IMG/VR virus record: IMGVR_UViG_3300010400_000235
Location: 1-32,242 of that record
Strand: one strand, 5' to 3'
DNA length: 32,242 nt
From: a virus
Each line of letters opens with the position of its first letter. Positions within the stretch are counted from its first letter, which is position 1. Positions 1 through 7,032 of the stretch are shown here, piece by piece. Position numbers and translations under genes: made by a program. The notes under the pieces were generated by a model. That model had not been told where the DNA came from and ran no database searches. It saw nothing but the letters and a program-made list of their open reading frames with translations.

Positions 1-124
1 AGCGCGAGCTGATGTCGATTTCGCTTCCCTTTTGCTATCCCCCCGTGTTAGTAACGAAGAACGTTCTTCGTTACTAACACGGGGGGATAGCAAAAGGGAA
101 GCGAAATCGACATCAGCTCGCGCT
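1..124. repeat. 124-base perfect palindrome at window edge
   Basis: Bases 1-62 are the exact reverse complement of 63-124, with no spacer; the centre is AACGTT at 60-65. It is followed by a short T run. A perfect unspaced palindrome at a sequence end can be a read-through of a covalently closed hairpin terminus, a real unresolved palindrome, or a fold-back artefact of amplification or assembly. The right edge of the window shows no matching structure. The pairing is directly visible; the cause is not. Confidence 0.95.
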
Positions 125-362
125 TTTTTCTGCGCGGCAACTCGGCTCGATTCGCGCGCGATTCTACAGCCATATTAGGCTGCGCTGTCATGCCTTCGTG
201 ACATGCCTTGTTTTTCGCTGTATTCGCTATGCGCGCATCGTGTTTTAGCGGCCTTTTCATATGCTGTTTTCCTCGGTGTTTATGCGAATCGAGGCTTTTT
301 CTCGATGCTTTCGCGTTTTCAAGCCTTTTCTCGCGCGACATCCCGAGCTGGGCGATAGCCCT
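125..362. other. AT-richer intergenic stretch, no convincing gene
   Basis: This stretch is clearly less GC-rich than the rest of the window and contains repeated TTTTCTCG-like words and a small inverted repeat (TGTCA at 186-190 with TGACA at 199-203). A leftward Lys/Arg-rich reading frame (ATG at 341, running into the palindrome) is open. Its third codon positions are not GC-enriched as in the phage genes, so I do not call it. If the palindrome is an artefact, this frame could be the start of a leftward gene cut by the contig end. Confidence 0.5.
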
Positions 363-524
363 GTCCCAACGTCCCAACCGTCCCAACCGTTTTCGATCTT
401 GTACAGAGGCACCCGTTTAGCTTCTTCCAATAAGGTTGGGGAGGTTGGGGAGGTTGGGACAACAGTATAAATCATGCCGGTTAGGCGTCTCAACCTGGTC
501 TCGCGAGGTTGGGACAGGTTGGGA
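363..524. repeat. Iteron-like cluster of GGTTGGGA elements
   Basis: Nine copies of an 8-9 base element occur here. GTCCCAAC (inverted form) lies at 363-370, 371-378 and 380-387. GGTTGGGG or GGTTGGGAC in direct form lies at 434-441, 443-450 and 452-460, spaced exactly 9 bases. A variant TCTCAACC is at 488-495, and direct copies are at 507-515 and 517-524. The arrangement of opposed clusters resembles iterons, operator arrays or terminase recognition sites. It sits about 290 bases upstream of a Fis-type HTH gene, whose product or another phage protein may bind it. Function is inference. Confidence 0.8.
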
Positions 525-780
525 TTCGCCTCGCTTCTGGCTTTTCCGGACCGGATTGAGCCATGGTTCTGCGAGGGTGGCGTCTGGTCCCTGCCGACGA
601 GCTCGGGTCCACCTGGCTCCGAATCCGGAAATCCGGACGCGCTACCGCTTCGGTCGCGGGGGTCCGGGGGGCTCGGCTTCGGTCGCCTCGGCCGCCTGGG
701 CGCCTCGCTGGTGCGCTTTCGGTCCGGGTGGCTGGGCTTGGGGCGCCCTGGGTCGGAAAACGCGTCCTGGGGGGCGGCTG
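525..780. other. GC-rich noncoding leader before first gene
   Basis: This stretch is very GC-rich with repeated short words (TCCGGA three times between 545 and 640; CTTCGGTCG near 650 and 673). Short open frames exist on both strands, but none has a ribosome site plus protein-like composition. Its position just upstream of a small DNA-binding protein and the terminase genes would suit a packaging (cos/pac) region. No defined cos site can be recognised. Confidence 0.4.
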
Positions 781-808
781 TTGACGTAAGGGTGGGGCGG
801 GGTGTAGC
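781..808 (+). promoter_or_regulatory. Sigma-70-like promoter for first operon
   Basis: TTGACG at 781-786 is followed after 16 bases by TGTAGC at 803-808. Only 8 bases separate this -10 from the ATG at 817, so the transcript would be leaderless or nearly so, and no Shine-Dalgarno lies in that gap. The -10 and start-codon context is repeated almost exactly at 26974-26994. Confidence 0.55.
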
Positions 809-816
809 GTGGCGCT

Positions 817-1008
817 ATGACACTGGCCGAAGTGGTGGAGGCGCACATTGCCTCGACGCTGACCGACCTTCGGGGGAACATGACCCAGTCGGCGATCGTG
901 CTCGGCATCAACCGTCGCACTCTGTACCGAAAGGTGCGCGGCTCGAAGTGGCTTCTGGAACTCGTTCAGCAGCACCGTCAGAACGCAAGGGAACCGAATG
1001 GCAAATAA
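817..1008 (+). CDS. Fis-family helix-turn-helix protein (possible small terminase or regulator)
   Basis: A 63-residue protein. Residues 22-41 (MTQSAIVLGINRRTLYRKVR) match the Fis/NtrC C-terminal HTH pattern, in which a conserved A-x-x-LGI turn is followed by RRTLYRK in the recognition helix. A short helical N-terminus could dimerise as in Fis. It is the first gene of the rightward structural operon, beside the GGTTGGGA cluster and ahead of the large terminase. It could therefore be the small terminase subunit, which in phages is usually a small HTH protein, or a transcriptional regulator of this region. The HTH is seen; the role is inferred. Start ATG is chosen because it lies 8 bases after a plausible -10. 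Confidence 0.75.
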   Translation: MTLAEVVEAHIASTLTDLRGNMTQSAIVLGINRRTLYRKVRGSKWLLELVQQHRQNAREPNGK

Positions 1009-1225
1009 ATCGACCGTGAAGCGCGTTTTTCTCATCGACGACGCGGCCGTCCGCATGTCGCAGGAGGCTGGTCTCCGGAAGGTCATGCCGTCGCCGGGCA
1101 ATCCGGATATCACGTACAAATTCGCGCTGCTCTCAACGGGATCGCTCGAAATCGAGGTGTCGGCACCGAACGGAAAGACGCGCCTGCTCCTGCCCTCGTC
1201 GGCATTCATGGCGGAACTGGGATGA
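998..1225 (+). CDS. Hypothetical small protein
   Basis: A 75-residue protein that overlaps the end of the HTH gene by 11 bases and ends in an ATGA overlap with the next gene, so all three are likely translated from one message. The sequence alternates charged and hydrophobic residues and ends in a beta-rich segment (YKFALLSTGSLEIEVSAPNG, near residues 46-65). No cysteine motif, signal peptide or membrane segment is visible. I do not recognise a family. Codon use is GC-rich at third positions like its neighbours, which supports it being real. Confidence 0.65.
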   Translation: MANKSTVKRVFLIDDAAVRMSQEAGLRKVMPSPGNPDITYKFALLSTGSLEIEVSAPNGKTRLLLPSSAFMAELG

Positions 1226-2025
1226 CGGACTGCATCCTGGCGATCCCGAACGCGGGCAATGTGTCAGCCGGTGTGATCGGCTCGGTGATGAACGCGAGCG
1301 CCGTGCGGAAGGTCGCGCTTCAGGTCGGCCGCCCGTGCTCGATCCTCACGCACGCGTTCAACCTGTCATGGTGCGACGCGCTGAACATGAAGCCGCGCCC
1401 GAAGTTCTTCGCGATGCATCACGCCGACATCAGCGCTGAGACGGGCTGGCTCGACAAGCTGATCGAGGAACTCGAGCGCGTTGACTGCGACGTGCTGTCC
1501 GCCGTGGTGCCCATCAAAGACATGCGCGGGCTTACGAGCACGATGATCCTCGACGTGGAGAACGCATCGTACCGGCGGATCACCATGCGGGAATTGGCCC
1601 CGCACTGTGAGACCTGCTCGGCGGCGATTCCGAGCGACAGGACGCACTGCTCTGCGTGTGACGAAGCGGGCGCACCGTGCACGGCCATCCCGCCCCTGCC
1701 CGTCAGCTTCCGCGCGCCCGAAGTGCCGTGGGCACCCGAGCGCGGCATTCTCGGAATCAACACCGGCCTTTGGGTGTGCAAGCTGGACGCGTGGGCGGAG
1801 TCGATTTGCTTTCACAACACCGAGCGCAACAAGCGCAACGCCGAGACAGGTGACATGGTTCCGATCGTCATGCCGGAAGACTGGAACTTCGGAATCGACC
1901 TGCACATGAAGGGCCTGAGCGTTTACGCGACGCGCGCGGCGAAGCTCCGCCACTTTGGCACGTTCGGATTCCCGAGCGATGAGACGTTCGGCACGGAAAC
2001 GGAGGACACGTGGCATCAGCTGTAG
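1222..2025 (+). CDS. GT-A-type glycosyltransferase-like protein with inserted zinc ribbon
   Basis: A 267-residue protein. The segment FFAMHHADISAETGWLDKLI (62-81) looks like the nucleotide-sugar and metal site of family-2-type glycosyltransferases, with HHAD in the place of DxD. It is followed by a Rossmann-like stretch (VLSAVVPIKD), an NTGLW block (180-184), and PEDWNFGID (218-226) resembling the acidic acceptor-site motif. Between the two halves lie Cys129, Cys132, Cys143 and Cys146 in a C-x2-C-x10-C-x2-C zinc-ribbon spacing. Such proteins occur beside terminase genes in many uncharacterised phages, where the substrate (virion, host surface or DNA) is unknown. The fold call is by motif; donor and acceptor are unknown. 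It starts with ATGA coupling to the gene before. Confidence 0.6.
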   Translation: MTDCILAIPNAGNVSAGVIGSVMNASAVRKVALQVGRPCSILTHAFNLSWCDALNMKPRPKFFAMHHADISAETGWLDKLIEELERVDCDVLSAVVPIKDMRGLTSTMILDVENASYRRITMRELAPHCETCSAAIPSDRTHCSACDEAGAPCTAIPPLPVSFRAPEVPWAPERGILGINTGLWVCKLDAWAESICFHNTERNKRNAETGDMVPIVMPEDWNFGIDLHMKGLSVYATRAAKLRHFGTFGFPSDETFGTETEDTWHQL

Positions 2026-2960
2026 ATGAGGAAGAGCCGCCGGACACCGTACCAGAGAACACGCGGCCGACAGACCCGAGCCCGCCGCCGTTTGGCGCTG
2101 ACATCTGCGCGTGCAAGCACTACCGCGCGTCGCATCACAACGGCGGCCCGTGCGCCACGCGGTGCGGGTGCGTCGCGTTCGCGCCGCGAAAAGACTCCGA
2201 CGATCCCGACGGTTCGGACATGCCGCCGGTGAGCGTCCCCGCCCACGTGGCCCCGAGTGGAGGAGAATCGGGGCAACCTCTTGTGGATCTCACCGAGACG
2301 ATCAAGCGTGGCGCTCTGAAGGTACAGACTGAGCCGCTGCCGACTGACGAGCCGATCATTAAGGCGATCCCCAAACTGAAAGGCGACGGCCATTGGCTCG
2401 ACTACGGCAAGGACACCGGGGCCAGACTTCGCGTGCGCGGCCTCGTGGATGAGAAAGAGCTGTTCCCACTCGTCGAGCCGGACGACCTGCCGCACGACCC
2501 GCGCGAAGTGGAGGAAGTGCACGCCGCTTCGCTCAAAGCGTTCCGCGAAGAGGACGACCGCGCGCTCGGAAAACTCTACGAGGACTTGCTCGATGACATC
2601 CACTCGAGCGACGCGGGCGAGAATGCGTTGATGTCGGAGCTCGCACGCGCGGCCGAGGAGTTGCAGGCGGCCATGACGGCGGAGCTGCGCGAGGTTGCGC
2701 GTGCGGAGAAGAACTGGGGCTGGAAGCACATACTGTCCGAGCACGGCATACGCATCCGAGCTCGCACTCCGCAAGGTGACTTTCTAGAGTGCCAAATCGA
2801 TCGGCGCGGGACGCAAGCGCTGGTCATGCAGGCGATCGAGGATCCCCGCGGCGCGGCGTCCGCTTGTGTGCGTGAAGCCAGGGAGCAGATCCACGCGGCC
2901 CGTGCGCGCATCCTGGTCGGCGGGTTCGTGCCGGTGGTGAACGAAGTGGGGCAGGCGTGA
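2010..2960 (+). CDS. Acidic protein with N-terminal Cys/His cluster
   Basis: A 316-residue protein starting at a GTG that overlaps the previous gene by 16 bases. Residues 1-30 are acidic and proline-rich. Residues 33-54 hold Cys33, Cys35, His37, His42/43, Cys48, Cys52 and Cys54, a compact pattern (CxCxH...H...C...CxC) that probably binds zinc. Residues about 160-240 are charged and helical (likely coiled coil), and the C-terminal third is mixed alpha/beta. The location just before terminase suggests a DNA-packaging or regulatory role, but I do not recognise the family. A later start at the ATG at 2220 is possible, but would drop the Cys cluster, which looks like a real domain. Confidence 0.6.
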   Translation: MASAVDEEEPPDTVPENTRPTDPSPPPFGADICACKHYRASHHNGGPCATRCGCVAFAPRKDSDDPDGSDMPPVSVPAHVAPSGGESGQPLVDLTETIKRGALKVQTEPLPTDEPIIKAIPKLKGDGHWLDYGKDTGARLRVRGLVDEKELFPLVEPDDLPHDPREVEEVHAASLKAFREEDDRALGKLYEDLLDDIHSSDAGENALMSELARAAEELQAAMTAELREVARAEKNWGWKHILSEHGIRIRARTPQGDFLECQIDRRGTQALVMQAIEDPRGAASACVREAREQIHAARARILVGGFVPVVNEVGQA

Positions 2961-3268
2961 CTGATTTTCAGTACGTACAACCCGAACCGTGGCATCCGCC
3001 GATGGTCTGGCCGCGCGCGATCCCTTGGATCCCGTCGATAGACAACGTCTCCAGTGTCCCGCTTCCGGATGATGCGGACTACTGGCGCGGCAGGGCAGCC
3101 ATGCTCCAAAGAAATCTGGATGCTGTGGTCAGGAGAAATTCCTCACTTGTCGAGCCGTCAGCTCTGAAGCTGTCACGCGATTCGCTGCGCAAATGGCAAG
3201 GCCTGGCACTCATCGGCGCATTCTGCAACGCGTTGCTATGGCTACAGGTCGCCATGCGCTGCCCCTGA
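2957..3268 (+). CDS. Small protein with C-terminal membrane segment
   Basis: A 103-residue protein beginning at a GTG in a GTGA overlap with the gene before. The N-terminal part is rich in Trp and Pro (EPWHPPMVWPRAIPWIP), the middle is charged, and residues about 80-100 (WQGLALIGAFCNALLWLQVA) form one hydrophobic segment long enough to cross a membrane. The stop codon shares one base with the terminase start (TGATG). The function is unknown; a membrane protein between packaging genes is unexpected. Confidence 0.6.
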   Translation: MTDFQYVQPEPWHPPMVWPRAIPWIPSIDNVSSVPLPDDADYWRGRAAMLQRNLDAVVRRNSSLVEPSALKLSRDSLRKWQGLALIGAFCNALLWLQVAMRCP

Positions 3269-4842
3269 TGCCCCGCGCCCCCGCAACGCCAGCCGTTCGC
3301 ACCGTCATTGACCGCGGACAGGTTCCGAGCACAGAGGAGCTGCTCACCTCGCCGGAGTACTACGGCCTGACGACGGCAACGCCCGTGCAGCGCGCAATCT
3401 GTCGCGCGGCGGACGGTCAGCCGCTCGGTGACTTGTGGAAGGACAAGCTGGTCAGGAAAGCGTTCGGCGGAAAGAGGCCGCCAGCGAAGCAGCCAGCGAC
3501 GATCGTGATCATCGCCGGGACGCGTGGGGCTAAATCGATGTTCGCGGCGTCCCGTGCTGTGCGCTCGGCGCTGACGTGCGATTTGGAAGGCCTAGTCGCT
3601 GGTGACCGCGTCCGTATCCCGTGCCTTGCGACCGGGAAGGAGACGGCCGGCTTCATTCACTCCCACGCGCTCGCGCTGATGAAGACGCCACGCCTTGCCC
3701 CGCTGCTCGTGGGCAAGCCACTGACCGCGAGCTTCGAGATTGGGAGGGAGGACGGTTTCGACATCGAGGTCAGCACGGTGGCGCTCTCCTCCCAGGGCAA
3801 CAACGTCGTGGGCTCGTGGCTCGGCGGAATCGTTTTCGACGAAGCGCCGCGCATGGGCTCGGAGACTTCGACCGTCCGGTCGCTCCGCGCGAGCAGGCAG
3901 GCCGCGGCAGACCGCGTGCTCCCGGGCGGCCAAGAGATGCTCGTCGGCTCACCCTACGCTCCGAACGGTGACGTTTACGAGCTCTGGCGGACGCGCTTCG
4001 GTCACCCCGACGAGGACGTGGTTGTGATCCAAGCGTCGGGACCGATGCTGAACCCGAAGCACTGGACGCCTGAGCTACTCGAGAAGCTGCGCGTGACCGA
4101 CCCGTTCACGTACGTCACGTCAGGCTTGGGGGAATTTGCCGACCCGGCCGACTCGATCATCCCGAGCAAGTCGATCGAGAACATGATGGGTGACGCGGAA
4201 GAGCGGAAGCCGCAACGCGACGCAGCGGGTGAGCTGAAGATCGAATACGTCGCGGCACTCGGGGCGGCGGAGCGCGGCAACTCGTGGATCCTCACCATCG
4301 TCGGCACGACCGGCAAGACGCCGAAGGGTTTGGCGACGTACGAGCAGGCCGTGTCGTTTCAGTGGGTGCCGGAAGTCGGGAAGCCGCTGGACACGACGGT
4401 CGTGCTACTCGAAGCGAAGGAAATCTGCGCTCGCTACGGCCTGGACCAAGCGTTCATCAACCAGCGTTTCGTGATGAGCTACCTGGAGACGGCCAACGCG
4501 ATCGACTTCGGATTGCTCGGCATCGACCTGGAGAGCGACGAGCGGATCGAGATGTGCGACAAGCTCCGGGATGCTATCGTCGAGGGGCGTCTTCACCTGA
4601 CGGCCAACCGCCAGCAGTACGCCGACCTGCAACACGTCCGGAAGGTGCCGACCGTGAACGGCATCGTGATTCAGTACCCGTCGAGCGGCGACTCGATGGC
4701 CTGCGACTTCGTCCAGCCGCTCGGGCTGTGCATCGTCTACGCGCCGGATCCGCCCACCGGGAGCCTATCGGCCGTCCCGAAAGTCCTCACAAATGATCAG
4801 CGGAACGTCCGCGCCCTTGACCATCTGACCAGGGGCGGGTGA
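3268..4842 (+). CDS. Terminase large subunit (packaging ATPase)
   Basis: The motor that pumps DNA into the capsid. From the ATG at 3268 (TGATG coupling) it is 524 residues; in-frame starts at 3193 and 3238 lie inside the upstream gene and are less likely. The ATPase half shows a Walker A-like AGTRGAKS (83-90), a Walker B with GGIVFDEAPR (Asp191-Glu192), and a coupling-type motif GSPYAPNGD near 227-235. The C-terminal half has the layout of an RNase H-like nuclease (YVAALGAAERGNSW, then RYGLDQAFINQ, then CDFVQP). In related terminases the first block usually reads A-x-D-P and the second TDQ. Here Gly332 and Asn398 occupy those positions and only the last Asp480 remains, so nuclease activity is uncertain. 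The portal follows two genes later, the classic order. Confidence 0.9.
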   Translation: MPRAPATPAVRTVIDRGQVPSTEELLTSPEYYGLTTATPVQRAICRAADGQPLGDLWKDKLVRKAFGGKRPPAKQPATIVIIAGTRGAKSMFAASRAVRSALTCDLEGLVAGDRVRIPCLATGKETAGFIHSHALALMKTPRLAPLLVGKPLTASFEIGREDGFDIEVSTVALSSQGNNVVGSWLGGIVFDEAPRMGSETSTVRSLRASRQAAADRVLPGGQEMLVGSPYAPNGDVYELWRTRFGHPDEDVVVIQASGPMLNPKHWTPELLEKLRVTDPFTYVTSGLGEFADPADSIIPSKSIENMMGDAEERKPQRDAAGELKIEYVAALGAAERGNSWILTIVGTTGKTPKGLATYEQAVSFQWVPEVGKPLDTTVVLLEAKEICARYGLDQAFINQRFVMSYLETANAIDFGLLGIDLESDERIEMCDKLRDAIVEGRLHLTANRQQYADLQHVRKVPTVNGIVIQYPSSGDSMACDFVQPLGLCIVYAPDPPTGSLSAVPKVLTNDQRNVRALDHLTRGG

Positions 4843-4845
4843 TAC
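4817..4845 (+). promoter_or_regulatory. Sigma-70-like promoter before portal gene pair
   Basis: TTGACC at 4817-4822, 17 bases, then TGATAC at 4840-4845, overlapping the end of the terminase gene. The GTG start of the next gene lies only 10 bases after the -10 element, so the message would have almost no leader. Spacing and both hexamers are close to consensus, making this one of the best promoter candidates in the window. Confidence 0.55.
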
Positions 4846-4855
4846 TTCATGGGTC

Positions 4856-5092
4856 GTGAGTGACACTCCCCCGAACGATGCCGCCGAGCTGGCCTTGGCG
4901 GTGCGTCTGAGAACTCTGCGCGATGCCGGAGTCGCGTTCGCCCGCTTCGACGCGGAAGGAAAGCTCGTCGTGGTCCGCTTCGGCGTGATCGACGGTGGGC
5001 TGCCGACTGAAGAGGCCGAGGAGAAGAAACCGAATCCTCTGCGCGAGGCGGCGCTGCGCCTTCAGCGTCCGCACGTGGCGAGTGAAGCGTGA
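4856..5092 (+). CDS. Hypothetical small protein preceding portal
   Basis: A 78-residue protein from a GTG start 10 bases after a promoter -10. The middle (GVAFARFDAEGKLVVVRFG) is predicted beta hairpin and the C-terminal third is charged and helical. It ends in a GTGA overlap with the portal gene, so portal translation is probably coupled to it. No known family is recognised. Small proteins at this position between terminase and portal are common in phages and mostly uncharacterised. Confidence 0.65.
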   Translation: MSDTPPNDAAELALAVRLRTLRDAGVAFARFDAEGKLVVVRFGVIDGGLPTEEAEEKKPNPLREAALRLQRPHVASEA

Positions 5093-7020
5093 CCGACTCG
5101 TGGTGGCTCCAAGAGACCGAGGACGAACTACACAGCACGGCGCTGGCGTTCGCTGACGATCTGTTCTCCCGCCAGTGGGCAGAGCGCCGCGCGCGAGCGA
5201 ATGACGGGCTGTTCCTCTACAACCCGACGGGGCGCCTGTCCCTCTCCGGCGGAACGAGCGACCCCCGCACGGTGACGGAGCTGATCCCACCGTACTTCAA
5301 CCTAATCCAAACGGTCTGCGACTGGTTCACCAGCATGATCGTGCGGAACAAGATCCGCCCGTACATCCTGACGGAAGCCGGAGACTCGCAACTCCAAGAG
5401 CAGGCCAAACAGGCGATGCTCTTCACGGAGGGCGTGATGCGCGAGGCTGGGATCTGGGACTCGCTCGGCATGCTGCGCGCTCAGGATGGCCACCTGTTCG
5501 AGGGCGGCGGCATCAAGTGGACGGCCGACGTGGAGAACTCGCGCATCGTCGCGTCACGCGTCCGCCCGTGGGAAGTGTTCGTGCCCGAGCGCGAGGGGCG
5601 GCTCGGAAACCCGCGGCAGTGGCTCCACCGCCAGAGCATCGACCGCGGGATCCTCGCGAGCATGTTCGAGGAAGGCAGCGAGGAGCGTGTCCGCATCGAG
5701 GCGGAGGAGCCGCTCAGCTACGACGCGGACGAAACCATCAGCGGTGACCGCTCGGACATGGTTGCCGTGCGCGAGCTCTGGCACCTGCCGAGCGGAGCTG
5801 TGGACCTCGACAACCCACTGAGCTTTGGCCTCGACGACAACGGCGAGCCGACCGACGAGGACCCGGGGCACGACGGAAAGCGCGTGATGATGCTGAAGAG
5901 CGGCATCCTCGTCAGCGAGCCCTGGCCGTTCCCGCGCACCAACATCAGCTGGTACCTGCCGCGCCGGGACCCGATCGGCGTCTGGTCGCGCTCGATTCCG
6001 GAGACGCTTGCGGGCGCTCAGCTTGAACTGCTCGACATCGGCGACAAGATCCAGCAGATCCTACGCCGGCATGCCGTGCCGCATCTGATCGTCTGGCGTC
6101 AGGCGCGGCTGAACCTCCAGAAGTTCACGAACGACACCGCGGCGATCCTCGAGAGCAACGTCCCTCCGCAACAGGCCGTGCATTACCTCGTGCCGCAATC
6201 GGTCCCGAGCGAGCTGCTGAACCGCGAGCAGCAGATCATCGCGTGGGGCAAGGCTCAGGCCGGCGTGACCGACATGGCGCTCACGGGCGAGAAGCCGAAG
6301 GGCGTAGACCACGCTCCCGGAATGGAGCACCTCAGCGAGACGACGATCGTCCGTCACACGTCGGCATACCAAGCGTTCGAGCATGCCCACGTCGAGGACG
6401 CCGAGATCATCATCGACGTGGCGCGCTTCCTCAAGATGAAGGGCGCTAACATGAGCGTCGTCTACGGCGAGGACAAGCGCATGCAGCGGGTGGAGCTGCA
6501 CAAGCTGAACCTCTCGCGCGACAAGTTCCACATCAAGGTGTTCCCCTCGAACTTCTTCCCACAGCTTCCGCAAGGGCGCGTCGCGATGGCGGAGAAGCTC
6601 ACCAGCATGGGCGCGTGGGCCGGGACGCCCGCGGCGAACAAGCTGCTCAAGCTCGTGGCTGGCGATGCGCCGGACATCGACGCCGAGGTCAGCGCGGACT
6701 CGGCCGAGGAGCGCAACATCGAGATGCGCCTGGCCAAGCTGCTGAAGGGCGCGACGGACGAAGAGGTCATGCCTCACCCGTACATGAACCTCGACGCGGC
6801 GAAGGCGACAACGCGCAAGTGGATCAACATGCTCGAGGCGGACGGGGAGGAAGAGAAGCGCGTGGAACGGATCCGCGACTTCTGGACGCTCTGCGACAAG
6901 GTCCAGAAGCAGACCGCTCCGCCGCCGCAAGTCATGCCGGTGGGTGGGGCGCCGGGTCCAGCACCGAGCGCGGGTGGGGTCCCGCCAGCGCCAGTCGCAG
7001 CCATGCCACCAGCAGCGTAA
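5089..7020 (+). CDS. Portal protein
   Basis: A 643-residue protein, the size expected for podovirus-type portals, which form the dodecameric DNA gate at one capsid vertex and bind the terminase. Supporting features are position directly downstream of terminase and upstream of scaffold and capsid, and an N-terminal helical region with LIPPYFNLIQTVCDWFTSMI (65-84), typical of the portal clip/wing start where a long helix follows a Y-F-x-x-I motif. There is an extended mixed alpha/beta middle, a late charged helical region (AEERNIEMRLAKLLKG), and a Pro/Ala/Gly-rich tail (about 612-643). No frame disruption is seen. The name rests on order, size and these patterns. Confidence 0.85.
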   Translation: MTDSWWLQETEDELHSTALAFADDLFSRQWAERRARANDGLFLYNPTGRLSLSGGTSDPRTVTELIPPYFNLIQTVCDWFTSMIVRNKIRPYILTEAGDSQLQEQAKQAMLFTEGVMREAGIWDSLGMLRAQDGHLFEGGGIKWTADVENSRIVASRVRPWEVFVPEREGRLGNPRQWLHRQSIDRGILASMFEEGSEERVRIEAEEPLSYDADETISGDRSDMVAVRELWHLPSGAVDLDNPLSFGLDDNGEPTDEDPGHDGKRVMMLKSGILVSEPWPFPRTNISWYLPRRDPIGVWSRSIPETLAGAQLELLDIGDKIQQILRRHAVPHLIVWRQARLNLQKFTNDTAAILESNVPPQQAVHYLVPQSVPSELLNREQQIIAWGKAQAGVTDMALTGEKPKGVDHAPGMEHLSETTIVRHTSAYQAFEHAHVEDAEIIIDVARFLKMKGANMSVVYGEDKRMQRVELHKLNLSRDKFHIKVFPSNFFPQLPQGRVAMAEKLTSMGAWAGTPAANKLLKLVAGDAPDIDAEVSADSAEERNIEMRLAKLLKGATDEEVMPHPYMNLDAAKATTRKWINMLEADGEEEKRVERIRDFWTLCDKVQKQTAPPPQVMPVGGAPGPAPSAGGVPPAPVAAMPPAA

Positions 7021-7032
7021 AGGGAAACACGA

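Noticed and set aside
1-140. Intrinsic terminator (palindrome plus T run)
   Set aside because: A 62-base stem without loop is far beyond terminator size, and its place at the sequence edge points to a terminus or artefact.
48-386. Leftward 112-residue frame running into the palindrome
   Set aside because: Third codon positions are not GC-enriched as in the phage genes and its end lies in the palindrome. It may be a cut gene, so it is mentioned but not called.
563-784. 73-residue rightward frame
   Set aside because: Arg/Gly/Pro-rich with no ribosome site and repeated short DNA words; more likely noncoding.
474-1019. Rightward and leftward frames of 181 and 239 residues over 474-1209
   Set aside because: Both are shadows in GC-rich DNA, overlap the HTH and second genes, lack ribosome sites and have low-complexity Arg/Pro/Gly composition.
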